A stretch of DNA of 50,521 bases from the IMG/VR virus record IMGVR_UViG_3300011113_000657, positions 1 to 50,521 of that record. One strand, written 5' to 3'. This document shows, in pieces, positions 39,242-48,712 of the stretch (position 1 is the first letter of the stretch; each line of letters begins with the position of its first letter). The notes below the pieces were generated by a model. That model did not search any database and was not told where the DNA came from. It saw nothing but the letters and a program-made list of their open reading frames with translations. The translations under genes and the position numbers were made by a program. The stretch comes from a virus.

Positions 39242-39712
39242 TTAAACAAAATAAATTAATAAATGATCTTCTTTTTCTAAGATTGAAAAAGATCTAAATA
39301 AAAGTTTATCATTTTGAATTTTTTTACAAAGATTCTTCCAATCCTCTTCATCTTTGCCAATTTTGAATACTCTGCCGCCAGTAGTTAAGAACATATTTTG
39401 TTGATTAACAATAGGCATCATTGGATAATGGATTTGAGATTGACTTTGTTCAATATCTTTTTTATTTTCTTCTATTAGTTTTTTAATTTCTTGATTATTT
39501 AAAAGATCTTCAAAATATACAACTTCAGTTACAGTTTTTGGACTTAAATATGACCTAACTCTGTTTCTACAAGAGCAATTTGGATTATCTCTAGAACTTA
39601 CAAGATCTGCTAAAATATCTGGAAATTTTTCTTTTAAAGAATTAAAAAAAACATCATTTTTCATGAAAATTGTGAAAAAAGCTTGAGAATTTAGTATTTT
39701 ATCTATTGTCAT
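39242..39712 (-). CDS. Hypothetical protein, 156 residues
   Basis: I recognise no family. The first half is helical (ILNSQAFFTIFMKNDVFFNS) with a short cysteine motif CSCRNRVRSYLSPKTVTEVV; the second half has charged helices and ends in a beta-like DHLLIYFV. A TATAAT box on the minus strand lies 7 bases before the ATG, without a clear -35 box. It is followed directly by the small membrane protein. Lying between the tail-type gene at 39732 and the cysteine-rich gene, it may serve in tail assembly, but there is no direct evidence. Confidence 0.6.
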   Translation of the reverse strand: MTIDKILNSQAFFTIFMKNDVFFNSLKEKFPDILADLVSSRDNPNCSCRNRVRSYLSPKTVTEVVYFEDLLNNQEIKKLIEENKKDIEQSQSQIHYPMMPIVNQQNMFLTTGGRVFKIGKDEEDWKNLCKKIQNDKLLFRSFSILEKEDHLLIYFV

Positions 39713-39731
39713 ATAAACTATTATATTGCAA

Positions 39732-40559
39732 TTATGTTAAAAAATCTAAATTTATATTGTTATTTAATATTTGAGTTTTTAGATTTAAATTTAATTTTGC
39801 GTCATTATTTAAAGTATAGTTTATAGAACTTTGATCATTAACAAGCCCAGACAAGTTTAATACCAAAAGATTTGAATTAGAATTATATTCTTTAATTTTT
39901 ATATTAGCTGGATATGATTTGATTCCAGTAAATATATTTGAGACCTTCTCTTGATTATATTCACTCATAGAAAAATTAAGATCCATATTAATATATATTG
40001 GATATTTGATAATTACATTATCAGGTAAATAATTTCCTATTGTGTAAACTGGTTCACGGGGTACTTCAATTTCTATAGAAAAAGACTCTAATCGATTAGA
40101 ATTTACTTCATTTAAACTTATTTCTGCATAACAACTATCACCCAAAGTAAAATTATTTAATCTGTTTGGTATATATGAAAAAACTCCAGAAGTATTGCCT
40201 AATTCTCCAAATATTATATTTTTTGTATTTACTATAGGATATTCACCAAGTCTATAATTTAATGAATAATTTGTCAGATAACCACTAGAAAAAGTTAAAA
40301 ATTTATTCCCATATTCTACCTTACCTTCAAAAAGATCTCCAGTTATAAAATTTATAAATCTATCTTTTTGGCTTAATAAGTAATCTATGTCTAGATTTGC
40401 AACTATTGGGTTAGAAACAAAATAATTAGAATTAGAATCATTTACTGCTAAGGACGAATCAACATTATTATTATAAGATATATTTACCCCTTGCACTCCA
40501 GAAATAATAGAATTATTTAGATAAAAATTTTGATTTTCTATAGAATATACGTTAAACAT
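39732..40559 (-). CDS. Hypothetical protein, possible tail protein
   Basis: This 275-residue protein is beta-rich and Asn/Ser-rich. The middle part reads FINFITGDLFEGKVEYGNKF, then LTFSSGYLTNYSLNY, recalling the strand pattern of tail tube and minor tail proteins. The C-terminal half is an alternation of short hydrophobic strands with polar turns. No cysteine motif or membrane segment is evident apart from a single Cys. It is transcribed away from the tail-tip operon from a shared divergent promoter region, which places it with the virion genes. Its exact role is not clear. Confidence 0.5.
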   Translation of the reverse strand: MFNVYSIENQNFYLNNSIISGVQGVNISYNNNVDSSLAVNDSNSNYFVSNPIVANLDIDYLLSQKDRFINFITGDLFEGKVEYGNKFLTFSSGYLTNYSLNYRLGEYPIVNTKNIIFGELGNTSGVFSYIPNRLNNFTLGDSCYAEISLNEVNSNRLESFSIEIEVPREPVYTIGNYLPDNVIIKYPIYINMDLNFSMSEYNQEKVSNIFTGIKSYPANIKIKEYNSNSNLLVLNLSGLVNDQSSINYTLNNDAKLNLNLKTQILNNNINLDFLT

Positions 40560-40568
40560 TAAATATAA

Positions 40569-40576
40569 TTACACTT
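40569..40576 (-). promoter_or_regulatory. AAGTGTAA-class promoter, left half of a divergent pair
   Basis: On the minus strand AAGTGTAA ends 9 bases before the ATG at 40559. Together with 40582-40589 it makes a perfect 8-bp inverted repeat with a 5-base spacer (CTTTT). Confidence 0.7.
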
Positions 40577-40581
40577 CTTTT

Positions 40582-40589
40582 AAGTGTAA
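40582..40589 (+). promoter_or_regulatory. AAGTGTAA-class promoter, right half of a divergent pair
   Basis: AAGTGTAA lies 21 bases before the ATG at 40611. In between is AGGAGGTAAAAGG (40595-40607), the strongest ribosome-binding sequence in the window. Initiation at the usual distance would leave a leader of about 12 bases, so this operon may not be strictly leaderless. Confidence 0.65.
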
Positions 40590-40610
40590 AATATAGGAGG
40601 TAAAAGGTAT

Positions 40611-41159
40611 ATGGCTAGTATTTATGATACAGTTCCTAACTGGAGCGCGGCAACTACATACAATAAGTTCAATATTGTAATAGGTAGCGATGGAAGGTAC
40701 TATTACTCTGTAATTAATAGCAACCAAAATAAAAACCCAACAAGTACTAGTCCTTCATATTTAGGTTCAACTTGGGATGGATACATTTCTTTAAATAATG
40801 TTTTATACCCAAATTTTTGGTGGAAACCATCTTATAATGGATCAATTCAACATAAACCAAAATTAAAAATAAATCAATTTGGTAATGGATATCAACAAAG
40901 GTTAAATGATGGCATAAATAATGATCTAATTGAATTAAATTTAAGTTTTCAAAACCGAAGCGAATTAGAAACAGTGTCTATACTTCATTTCTTAAAAGAG
41001 AGAAATGGGCAACAAAGTTTTGTTTATAACATACCTACGATATACTCTAAATCTTCTAATGATTTAACTACAAAATTTACTTCGTTTAGCTGGAACGCAA
41101 GCTATGTTTCTTATAATAATTACAATATAGAAGTTGATCTTACAGAAACACCTGTTTAA
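40611..41159 (+). CDS. Minor tail protein, lambda gpM-like
   Basis: The C-terminal 110 residues of this 182-residue protein (KPKLKINQFGNGYQQRLNDG, then a run ending in SILHFLKERNGQQSFVYNIP) match the Phage_min_tail family, lambda gpM, which acts at the tail tip next to the tape measure. The first 60 residues (WSAATTYNKFNIVIGSDGRYYYS) form a separate small module resembling the aromatic repeat of carbohydrate-binding or tail-fibre modules (W-x-x-x-x-x-Y-x-x-x-x-x-V). It is the first gene of the tail-tip operon. Confidence 0.82.
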   Translation: MASIYDTVPNWSAATTYNKFNIVIGSDGRYYYSVINSNQNKNPTSTSPSYLGSTWDGYISLNNVLYPNFWWKPSYNGSIQHKPKLKINQFGNGYQQRLNDGINNDLIELNLSFQNRSELETVSILHFLKERNGQQSFVYNIPTIYSKSSNDLTTKFTSFSWNASYVSYNNYNIEVDLTETPV

Positions 41160-41164
41160 TAATT

Positions 41165-42547
41165 ATGCCAATTGTACCACAATCTCAAGTTTATAATTAT
41201 TTAATTAGTGGCGCTAGATCCATAAATACAGAAATCTCTTCTTTATCTCCATCAGCACAAATTTTTCTTTATGAATTAGATATATCAGAAGTTGCACCAA
41301 CAACAGTAAATTATCCAGTGGAAAATCAACCAATTAATAATGGTGTTTTTAGAGTATATAATGATTATAATTTATTTAAAATTTCAACAAATAGTGATCC
41401 ACAAAAATATGGTGCAATTAAATGGCAAAATAACTTTTATTATCCCTTTCCAATAGCCGCAGAAGGATTTGAATACACTTCCGCTGGAACTTTACCTACT
41501 CCAAGAATATCAATATCTAATTTATCTCCAGATTACTCAGCTAATTCTTTCTATAGATATTTACGAATGCAAATTCAATCTTTAGGAGATATAGTTGGGG
41601 CAAAATTTACAAGAATAAAAACATTCTTAAAATACTTAGATGGATCAAATTTTTCTGGCAATATAAACATATTTAATCCTCAAACTGGATTATATGAAAT
41701 GGAATTACCAAAAGATATATATTATATAGATAGAAAATCTTTAGAAACAAAAGATATTATTCAATACGATTTAGCTTCAATATTAGATATAGAAAACTTA
41801 ACATTACCAGGAAGAACACTTTTATCTACAAGATGTCCATTTCAATATCGAGGAGAAGGATGTTTATATGAATATAATAATAGATTAACATATCTTCATA
41901 GTGGCGTTTATGCGAATATTGCAAATCCTCCATATCAAATAAGAGGACTGCAAACCGCACCGCCAGTTGCAACAGAAAATGATCAGCTTTTTATAGGTCA
42001 AGGAGGAGTATTTGATAGTGGAGTGCATATAAATGCAAATAACGCAATATTAAGAATAACTGGCGGAGCTGGAAATCTTGGTCCATGGCAAAATAATTAT
42101 AGTTACATTTCTGGAGACTTTGTATTTTTATCTACAAAAGGCATTAAATTTTATTATGTTTGCACCAATAATCATCTATCCGATTTTTTTAATGCTCCAC
42201 CAAATAAAAATTACTGGACATCAGATAGTTGCTCAAAAAGTATATCAGCTTGCAGATTAAGATGGTTGAAAAATCCTGCTTTTAGACCTATAATATGGCC
42301 AACAGATAGAAACGGAGAAACATATATACAAACAAGAAATAGAATGACTTGGTTATATTCTAGCGGAGAGAGAGATCTATTCGTTACTGGGAGTAATGGC
42401 AACTTAATTAATTTCCCAAGAAGACCTGGAGCAGAAAACCCTTCTTCAGCAAGTTCACATGGAATACCTAAAGATGCAAATGGAAATTATCTAAATGGAT
42501 TTTTGCCATTTGGCGGCTTTCCAGGAACAAATCAACCACAAATGTAA
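41165..42547 (+). CDS. Minor tail protein, lambda gpL-like, probable Fe-S protein
   Basis: This 460-residue protein carries four spaced cysteines: C224 and C233 in TRCPFQYRGEGCLYEYN, and C356 and C363 in SDSCSKSISACRLRW. This is the pattern of lambda gpL, whose C-terminal domain binds a 4Fe-4S cluster. A long insert separates the two pairs (AYANIANPPYQIRG to the tryptophan-containing YYVCTNNHLSDFFNAPPNKN), with a further small module like the one in the gpM-like protein. The N-terminal 200 residues are beta-rich (baseplate-hub type). It follows gpM and precedes the gpK-like gene, the order seen in lambda. Confidence 0.85.
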   Translation: MPIVPQSQVYNYLISGARSINTEISSLSPSAQIFLYELDISEVAPTTVNYPVENQPINNGVFRVYNDYNLFKISTNSDPQKYGAIKWQNNFYYPFPIAAEGFEYTSAGTLPTPRISISNLSPDYSANSFYRYLRMQIQSLGDIVGAKFTRIKTFLKYLDGSNFSGNINIFNPQTGLYEMELPKDIYYIDRKSLETKDIIQYDLASILDIENLTLPGRTLLSTRCPFQYRGEGCLYEYNNRLTYLHSGVYANIANPPYQIRGLQTAPPVATENDQLFIGQGGVFDSGVHINANNAILRITGGAGNLGPWQNNYSYISGDFVFLSTKGIKFYYVCTNNHLSDFFNAPPNKNYWTSDSCSKSISACRLRWLKNPAFRPIIWPTDRNGETYIQTRNRMTWLYSSGERDLFVTGSNGNLINFPRRPGAENPSSASSHGIPKDANGNYLNGFLPFGGFPGTNQPQM

Positions 42548-42548
42548 T

Positions 42549-43268
42549 ATGATAGATAAAAAAATAAAAAATTTCATAAAAAAAGAAGCTTTATTAAATA
42601 ATCCGAATGAATGCTGTGGTTTTATTATTCAAGAAGATGAAAAGTTTAGATGTATTCCTATTAAGAATATATCACAAAATCCAAAAGAAAATTTTGAGAT
42701 ATCAAGTTTAGATTTTTTAAAAGTAAAACAAAAATATAAAAAAATATATTATATATATCATAGCCATACAAATGACAATCAAGAAATAACCGAAAAAGAC
42801 AAAACCTGTTCAGAAAATTTACTAATACCTATTATTATGTATAATATAAATTATGATTTAATTAAAATTTATAAACCAATAAATATTCAAAATGAATACA
42901 TCGGGAGATATTACGAACACGGCAAATATGACTGCTTTAAACTTATTGAAGATTATTATAGAAATGAATTAAATATTAATTTTAATTATGATCGTAATTT
43001 TTACCGTAAATCCCTTATAGAAATGGATATAAAAAGTGAAATATTTAAATATTTTGAACAGAATAATTTTGAATTAATAAAAGATAATTCATATCATATG
43101 CATGATATACTTTTTATGGATTTCTTTTTAGATAAAAATCCCAAACATTTTGCTTTATATTTAGGTAATGATACAATTTTACATCAGCCTATGAACGGAT
43201 TTTCTAAAATAGAAAATTATTCAGACTTTTATAAAAAAAAATTATATGCACTTTTTAGGAGAAAATAA
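42549..43268 (+). CDS. Tail assembly protein, lambda gpK-like (JAB/MPN + NlpC/P60)
   Basis: This 239-residue protein has two enzyme domains. The first is a JAMM metalloprotease: NECCGF with the acidic residue, and YHSHTNDNQEITEKD giving H71, H73 and D84, with T81 in place of the usual Ser. The second is NlpC/P60-like: C129 in KYDCFKLIEDYY and H200 in PKHFALYLG. The combination is that of lambda gpK, needed at the tail tip and probably acting on peptidoglycan at DNA entry. I chose the ATG at 42549, 1 base after the preceding stop; the frame is open further upstream only inside the gpL-like gene. Confidence 0.88.
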   Translation: MIDKKIKNFIKKEALLNNPNECCGFIIQEDEKFRCIPIKNISQNPKENFEISSLDFLKVKQKYKKIYYIYHSHTNDNQEITEKDKTCSENLLIPIIMYNINYDLIKIYKPINIQNEYIGRYYEHGKYDCFKLIEDYYRNELNINFNYDRNFYRKSLIEMDIKSEIFKYFEQNNFELIKDNSYHMHDILFMDFFLDKNPKHFALYLGNDTILHQPMNGFSKIENYSDFYKKKLYALFRRK

Positions 43269-44038
43269 TGATTAAAGTAAATTTACATGGAAAATTGGGT
43301 GGAGATCTTGGTCAAGAATGGGATCTTGACGTAAAAAGTGTAGCTGAAGCTTTTAGGGCAATTGAAGCTAATACAAAAAAATTAAGAAAATGGTTAGTAA
43401 CATATTTAAATGAATATGAATATGAAATATTTGTAAATAGCTACAGCTTAATAACAGAAAGCAAAAAATTTGACTCGCTCGAAGATATTAGAAATTCAGA
43501 ACTATTCTGCGAACTAGACAATAAAATACACACAATTGATATTATTCCTAAAATTATTGGTTCAGGCGCATGGGGAAAAGTCATAGCTGGAACTGCAGGA
43601 TTAGCAGGAGCGGTTTTATTAGGTGTATTTGTTCCACCAGCTATACCTTTTTCTATTGCTTTAGGTGTGGCTAGCGTTGGTTTAATTGCTGCTGGCACAA
43701 GTGAATTATTGTCTAAACCACCTCCATCTGTGCCATTTACTGCTCAACAAGTAAATCCAATACAAGGAGAAGGTGGTGTTGCTGGTGGACCAACCTCATA
43801 TTTGTTTAATGGTCCAGTTAATACAATGGGAGAAGGAGGTCCCGTGCCAATAGGATATGGACAATTAACTATAGGCGGAAATAATGTTTTTAGCAGTTAT
43901 AATATTCTTTATAGAACATTTTTATCAAGTTATAGTGATGCAACATTACAACTAGATTATCAAGGACTCGAACAATATTTATTTAATTCAAAAGGCTATT
44001 TGATAACTCAGACTCCGTTACAAAGTAGTCCATTCTAA
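43268..44038 (+). CDS. Tail assembly protein, lambda gpI-like
   Basis: This 256-residue protein begins with a ubiquitin-like fold (IKVNLHGKLGGDLGQEWDLD, then VAEAFRAIEAN) as in lambda gpI. A Gly/Ala-rich hydrophobic hairpin follows (GKVIAGTAGLAGAVLLGVFV and PFSIALGVASVGLIAAGT, about 105-147). The C-terminal part has GPVNTMGEGGPVPIGYGQLT, the conserved 'n..a.G.pvPi.YG...vGs' motif. It overlaps the preceding stop by 1 base and lies before the tip protein. The hydrophobic hairpin may let it enter membranes during DNA injection. Confidence 0.85.
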   Translation: MIKVNLHGKLGGDLGQEWDLDVKSVAEAFRAIEANTKKLRKWLVTYLNEYEYEIFVNSYSLITESKKFDSLEDIRNSELFCELDNKIHTIDIIPKIIGSGAWGKVIAGTAGLAGAVLLGVFVPPAIPFSIALGVASVGLIAAGTSELLSKPPPSVPFTAQQVNPIQGEGGVAGGPTSYLFNGPVNTMGEGGPVPIGYGQLTIGGNNVFSSYNILYRTFLSSYSDATLQLDYQGLEQYLFNSKGYLITQTPLQSSPF

Positions 44039-44042
44039 TTTT

Positions 44043-47000
44043 ATGGGTAATTCTAATAAATACGCAGATGGTTTACAATACTTACTTTTTCCAGGTAATA
44101 TTGGATTTGGCGCATGCGGTTATAATTTTCCAGAAAGTACCGCTCAAGATCTTGATGGCGGAGCAGTTTCTTTATCTTTTAGCGGAAGCGTAATTCCATT
44201 TGCTGGTCCTACAAGCTCTGCTTTTAGCTATAGATATGGTCCAAGTGGATTTGCTACAAGATTTACCCCATTAGCAGTATTAACAGGTTGCAGTTTATTT
44301 CCTAGTGCTCCCGCAAATCTTAAAGGATTTGTTATAGATTTTACGCCCGCCGGAATTCGAGCATTAAATAAATTCAATGCACCAGATTTAAGAACCATAT
44401 ATAAAGTTAGTGAAATTGCAGCTGTAGAAGCTGGGGCCGCAAGAAACGATGACGGTTCAATAACAACAGAAAGATTTAAAAATTCTAGAGCATTTAATAC
44501 AATTGCAGAAGTTCAAATACTTGATTTAATATCAGAAGGACCAATCGAAGGTTTTGTTAGTGGAATATATTTATATAATTTAAGCGGTAAAACAACCGGA
44601 GACATTGGATATACAAACGTTACTTTTCAACCATATACACAGAGCAATCCAGAAACGAGATCTATAATTTGGAATGACACACCATTAACGGATCAAGCAG
44701 GATTTTTTAATTTTCAGTATGCAGATTATAAATTTACTTATGGAGAAAAAAGTAACGACCATACTATTTATAATCCTTATATAAATTTATATGAAGACAG
44801 ATATAACTATTTTGGTCAACAAGTAGATATAAATAAAATACCATTAGAAACTTCTGTTACAAAATCTATTGGCGATCAACTTTATGGATTTTATACACTA
44901 AGCGGATTAACTCAAATTTTATCTCCAAAAACATATTATATTTATAATACAGACGTTTCTGCAATTAAAGTCAATATAAAACTTGGCTCTCTTTATGAGA
45001 ATATATTAACTGGATTAAATGCTGGAGATGTAGAAAGACAATTGGCTACATTTAGATTTTTAGTGAGTAGAGTTTTAAAAAATGGAGAAAAAGTAGTTTT
45101 AGATACTTCTAAGTATTTTCCATATATTAGAAATTATTATTCTTATGATGAAATAGCTGCATACGGAAAAATTGCTCAATCTCCATGTATTATAACTTAT
45201 GAAATTACGCTAAGGCCCTACGCAGAAAACTCTCCTTCTTTTGGACTTCTAGCAAATCAAATTGGATGGGCAATAGATATAGTTAAAAGTACTAGAGAAT
45301 CTATAAATGCAGGCATCGGTAATGCTTCATATGTAGATAGTATTACTGAAGTTTATTCAGATAGATTTGTTTATCCAGATACAGCTTTGGTATTTTCTAA
45401 ATTTGATGCTAGGTATTTTAATGAGATTCCATCTAGATCTTATAATGTAAGACTATTAAAAGTCAAGGTTCCTATTAATTATGATCCAATTACAAAAAAA
45501 TATATTGGCCCTTGGAATGGTCAATTTAAAGTAGCATGGACAGATAATCCAGCATGGTGTTTTTATGATTTAATTACAAACAATCGATATGGTTTAGGAA
45601 AATATATCGATTCAACTCTAACTGATAAATGGACTTTATATGAAATTGGTCAATATTGTGATCAATTTGTCCCAGATGGCGTGGGAGGACTAGAGCCAAG
45701 ATTTAGATGTAATTTGTATATTAACACAAAAGAAGAAGCTTATAAAGTTCTGAATGATATGGCGAGTATATTTAGAGCAATCGTTTATTATTCAGCAGGG
45801 CAAATTACAGTATCTCAAGACTCATTAAAAGAACCAATATATATTTTTAATAATAGTAATGTAATAAATGGAGATTTTAACTATTCAGATTCATCAAAGA
45901 AATCAAGAAAAACTGTAGCTTTTGTGAGATATAATGATGAAAATGATAATTATAAGCCAGCGATTGAATATGTAGAAAATAAAGAAGCTATTTTAAAATA
46001 TGGCATTAGAGAAACTCAGATATCTGCATTTGGTTGCACAAGTAAAAATCAAGCAAAGAGAATGGGAAAATGGGTTCTTGCTACAGATAACTCTGAAACA
46101 GAAATTGTAGATTTTCAAGCAGGACTAGAAGGTATATTTTTAAAGCCTGGAGATATTATTTCTATTTATGATCAAAATAGAAAAAATCAAGTATATGGAG
46201 GACGCACGCTTGAACTTACAAACTCATATGGAATTCTTGATATTAAAGCGAATGCATCCAATTTGAACTTTTTAACTGGGGTTTTAAATGATTTTAAGAT
46301 TAATATTCTTACGCCAACTTACAACTTAAACCCAGGAACACAAATAGGGGATATGTATATTACAGGAACGAATGTAACCTCTTCGGGGACAACAGGTATT
46401 AATGATTCTTTCTTAAGAAGAAGTCAAGTACAATCTATACAAATAAATAATCCATCTACAGCTATAGCAAGTGGTAATGGAATATATTCAACAAATGTTA
46501 AAGTGACATTTCCAACTCTATTAGATAATATAAATTACAATCTACCACAAAATACAACATGGACTATAGATCTAAATGAATATAGCTATAACTTTAATAA
46601 AAGTCCTACTATTAGATCACCTATAAATAATCCCGGAAATACTTTATATCCAGGATATTATTTGGAACCATACATGAATAAACCAAAAAAATATAGAATT
46701 TTAAATATTTCCGAAAAAGAAGATTCTATATTCTCAATAAATGCTTTAGAGTATAATGATAAAAAATACGAGGATATAGACGATATAGGAGAGTTAGTAA
46801 ATGTTCCAATTAAGGTTGCTTCGCCTGTGGAGCCTACATTATTTCTAAGTGGTATATTTCGTAGCCCAACCACAAATTCATATTGCACTACGAGCCCATG
46901 CAATGGGACACATTATACAACAAATCAAGGAGGAATAAATAGTATAATGTATAATATAAGGCCTCCATCAAATAGTCAAAGTAATAGTTTGTATTATGTT

Positions 47001-47285
47001 TACGCGAAACCATATATCGATTATATTAATTCGACTGAAACACCAGAACAATATCTTGTTAGCGTTCTATCTCCACAGAATTTAAGAACTGGTTTAACTC
47101 CGATGGATTGGAGCGCCGGAACTATACCTCCATTTTTAACACCCACTGGTGCAGGAATATACTATTTTAGAGTTTTTTCAGAAAATAGTATTGGTGAAAG
47201 AAGTTTTCCAATTAATAGTTCTTACAATTTAACCGCTCAGGCTTCTGTATTTACAGTACAAGCTTCAGGATTTAATATCTATTAA
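44043..47285 (+). CDS. Tail tip attachment protein, lambda gpJ-like
   Basis: This 1080-residue protein is the largest in the window and follows gpI as in lambda. It contains AEVQILDLISEGPIEGFVSG (about 156-175), the classical gpJ motif, then a hub region with NPAWCFYDLITNNRYGLGKY (about 503-522). ATDNSETEIVDFQAGLEGIFLKPGDIISIYDQN follows near 680-715 in shorter conserved blocks. The C-terminal 170 residues (VEPTLFLSGIFRSP ... YYFRVFSENSIGERS) resemble a fibronectin type III domain. It should form the tail tip and touch the host receptor. It has no separate fibre gene to its right in this window apart from the unknown gene that follows. Confidence 0.88.
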   Translation: MGNSNKYADGLQYLLFPGNIGFGACGYNFPESTAQDLDGGAVSLSFSGSVIPFAGPTSSAFSYRYGPSGFATRFTPLAVLTGCSLFPSAPANLKGFVIDFTPAGIRALNKFNAPDLRTIYKVSEIAAVEAGAARNDDGSITTERFKNSRAFNTIAEVQILDLISEGPIEGFVSGIYLYNLSGKTTGDIGYTNVTFQPYTQSNPETRSIIWNDTPLTDQAGFFNFQYADYKFTYGEKSNDHTIYNPYINLYEDRYNYFGQQVDINKIPLETSVTKSIGDQLYGFYTLSGLTQILSPKTYYIYNTDVSAIKVNIKLGSLYENILTGLNAGDVERQLATFRFLVSRVLKNGEKVVLDTSKYFPYIRNYYSYDEIAAYGKIAQSPCIITYEITLRPYAENSPSFGLLANQIGWAIDIVKSTRESINAGIGNASYVDSITEVYSDRFVYPDTALVFSKFDARYFNEIPSRSYNVRLLKVKVPINYDPITKKYIGPWNGQFKVAWTDNPAWCFYDLITNNRYGLGKYIDSTLTDKWTLYEIGQYCDQFVPDGVGGLEPRFRCNLYINTKEEAYKVLNDMASIFRAIVYYSAGQITVSQDSLKEPIYIFNNSNVINGDFNYSDSSKKSRKTVAFVRYNDENDNYKPAIEYVENKEAILKYGIRETQISAFGCTSKNQAKRMGKWVLATDNSETEIVDFQAGLEGIFLKPGDIISIYDQNRKNQVYGGRTLELTNSYGILDIKANASNLNFLTGVLNDFKINILTPTYNLNPGTQIGDMYITGTNVTSSGTTGINDSFLRRSQVQSIQINNPSTAIASGNGIYSTNVKVTFPTLLDNINYNLPQNTTWTIDLNEYSYNFNKSPTIRSPINNPGNTLYPGYYLEPYMNKPKKYRILNISEKEDSIFSINALEYNDKKYEDIDDIGELVNVPIKVASPVEPTLFLSGIFRSPTTNSYCTTSPCNGTHYTTNQGGINSIMYNIRPPSNSQSNSLYYVYAKPYIDYINSTETPEQYLVSVLSPQNLRTGLTPMDWSAGTIPPFLTPTGAGIYYFRVFSENSIGERSFPINSSYNLTAQASVFTVQASGFNIY

Positions 47286-47286
47286 A

Positions 47287-48711
47287 ATGAAAATAAACAA
47301 TTTAAATCTAACTTTAGAATGGGAAACTATTAGAAATATTCCGGAATTGGAAAATTTTAATGTAAACGTAGATTTTCCTTCTTATAATATAAATGTAAAA
47401 AATAAAAATAATACTATTATAAAAAACTATATTGGATTAAAAGAATACGAGCCTATTACAGAATATAGAATTGAAAATTTAGAATTTGCGAAAAAAACAA
47501 AATTTTTCTCTAATATATCTACAAGTCGAGCAAAAAATATATTTAAATATAATTTTTATGATAATTATTCTCATTATAAAAAAATTAATAATAAAATAGG
47601 ATTCTATAAAGAAATAATATTTGACGTAGATTATGATAATGATGGAAAAGGCGATTTTGAATTAAATGCGGAATATGCCGAGCTAGATAATCTAAATAAA
47701 AATTCACTATTTAAAAAAATTTATAGAAGTAATGATTATATAAATATTAAAATTTTAACAAATAAGAAATATTTTGAGGAAAAACAAATTTTTTCATTCT
47801 TAATATTAAGCGATATTTCCAATAGATTCATAAAAGAAAAAAAATTATCAAATTTATTTATAGAAAATGTTAAAGAGAAAGCTTTAGATATTAATGGAGA
47901 TGATATATTATTAACTATTCCATTTAAAGAAATTGACTTGGTAGAAATATCTGAAAATTTAAATATAAGAATTATACCATTAAATTATTTTCAATCTGAA
48001 CTTTATAAATTCCTTTTAGAACAAAATGAAAAAGAAGACGACATTAATAATTTTTATAAAGAATTTTTTAGTAATCAATATTTCGACATTGGTAAAATAT
48101 ACAAACAAGTCTCTAACAATGAGACATTAATATATTATCAAAATTATATATATTTATTTAATAAAGATAGTTTAAATACAAACTGTTTAAATACCGATCT
48201 AAATATAAATAGTATAACATTTAATAAATATTTCCCATTATTAAATAAAAATCAAGACAATAAAACTATTTGCTTATCTGATGATCTAAATACCGATACA
48301 ATACAAGATAACTCTTACAATCTTAATAGTGATTATCTTGGATATTATGCCAAGAATATGACGGATTATGAAGATATTATTATGGATATTGATTATCTTC
48401 AAAATCAAGGGGTTAAAGACGTTAAGATAATAGATATCGAAGAAATAGACGATATATGCAATATTTATATTGAATTTATAACATTATATTATAATAATGA
48501 AAAGTTCTATATAGATGCAAGTTCAAACCTTAAATTTCAAGAAAAATATAAAACTTTAATAGATAACAAAGAATATATAACATTTTTATTCAAATATTCT
48601 TATAATCTAAATTCTTTGAACGAATATCTTTCTGAAAATTTAAATATAAATAAAAATCAAATTATTTCTGAAAAAGATTTAATTAATTTCTCCGCAAAAT
48701 TAATATTGTAA
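47287..48711 (+). CDS. Hypothetical protein, 474 residues, tail-operon end
   Basis: I recognise no family. The protein is very rich in Asn, Lys, Ile and Glu. The segment FDVDYDNDGKGDFELNAEY (about 117-135) has the D-x-D-x-D-G-x-G-D-F shape of a calcium-binding loop. The remainder alternates charged helices with short beta segments. It begins 1 base after the gpJ-like stop, so it is the last gene of the tail operon. It may be a tip accessory or receptor-binding protein. It ends 1 base from the convergent tape-measure gene. Confidence 0.55.
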   Translation: MKINNLNLTLEWETIRNIPELENFNVNVDFPSYNINVKNKNNTIIKNYIGLKEYEPITEYRIENLEFAKKTKFFSNISTSRAKNIFKYNFYDNYSHYKKINNKIGFYKEIIFDVDYDNDGKGDFELNAEYAELDNLNKNSLFKKIYRSNDYINIKILTNKKYFEEKQIFSFLILSDISNRFIKEKKLSNLFIENVKEKALDINGDDILLTIPFKEIDLVEISENLNIRIIPLNYFQSELYKFLLEQNEKEDDINNFYKEFFSNQYFDIGKIYKQVSNNETLIYYQNYIYLFNKDSLNTNCLNTDLNINSITFNKYFPLLNKNQDNKTICLSDDLNTDTIQDNSYNLNSDYLGYYAKNMTDYEDIIMDIDYLQNQGVKDVKIIDIEEIDDICNIYIEFITLYYNNEKFYIDASSNLKFQEKYKTLIDNKEYITFLFKYSYNLNSLNEYLSENLNINKNQIISEKDLINFSAKLIL

Positions 48712-48712
48712 A

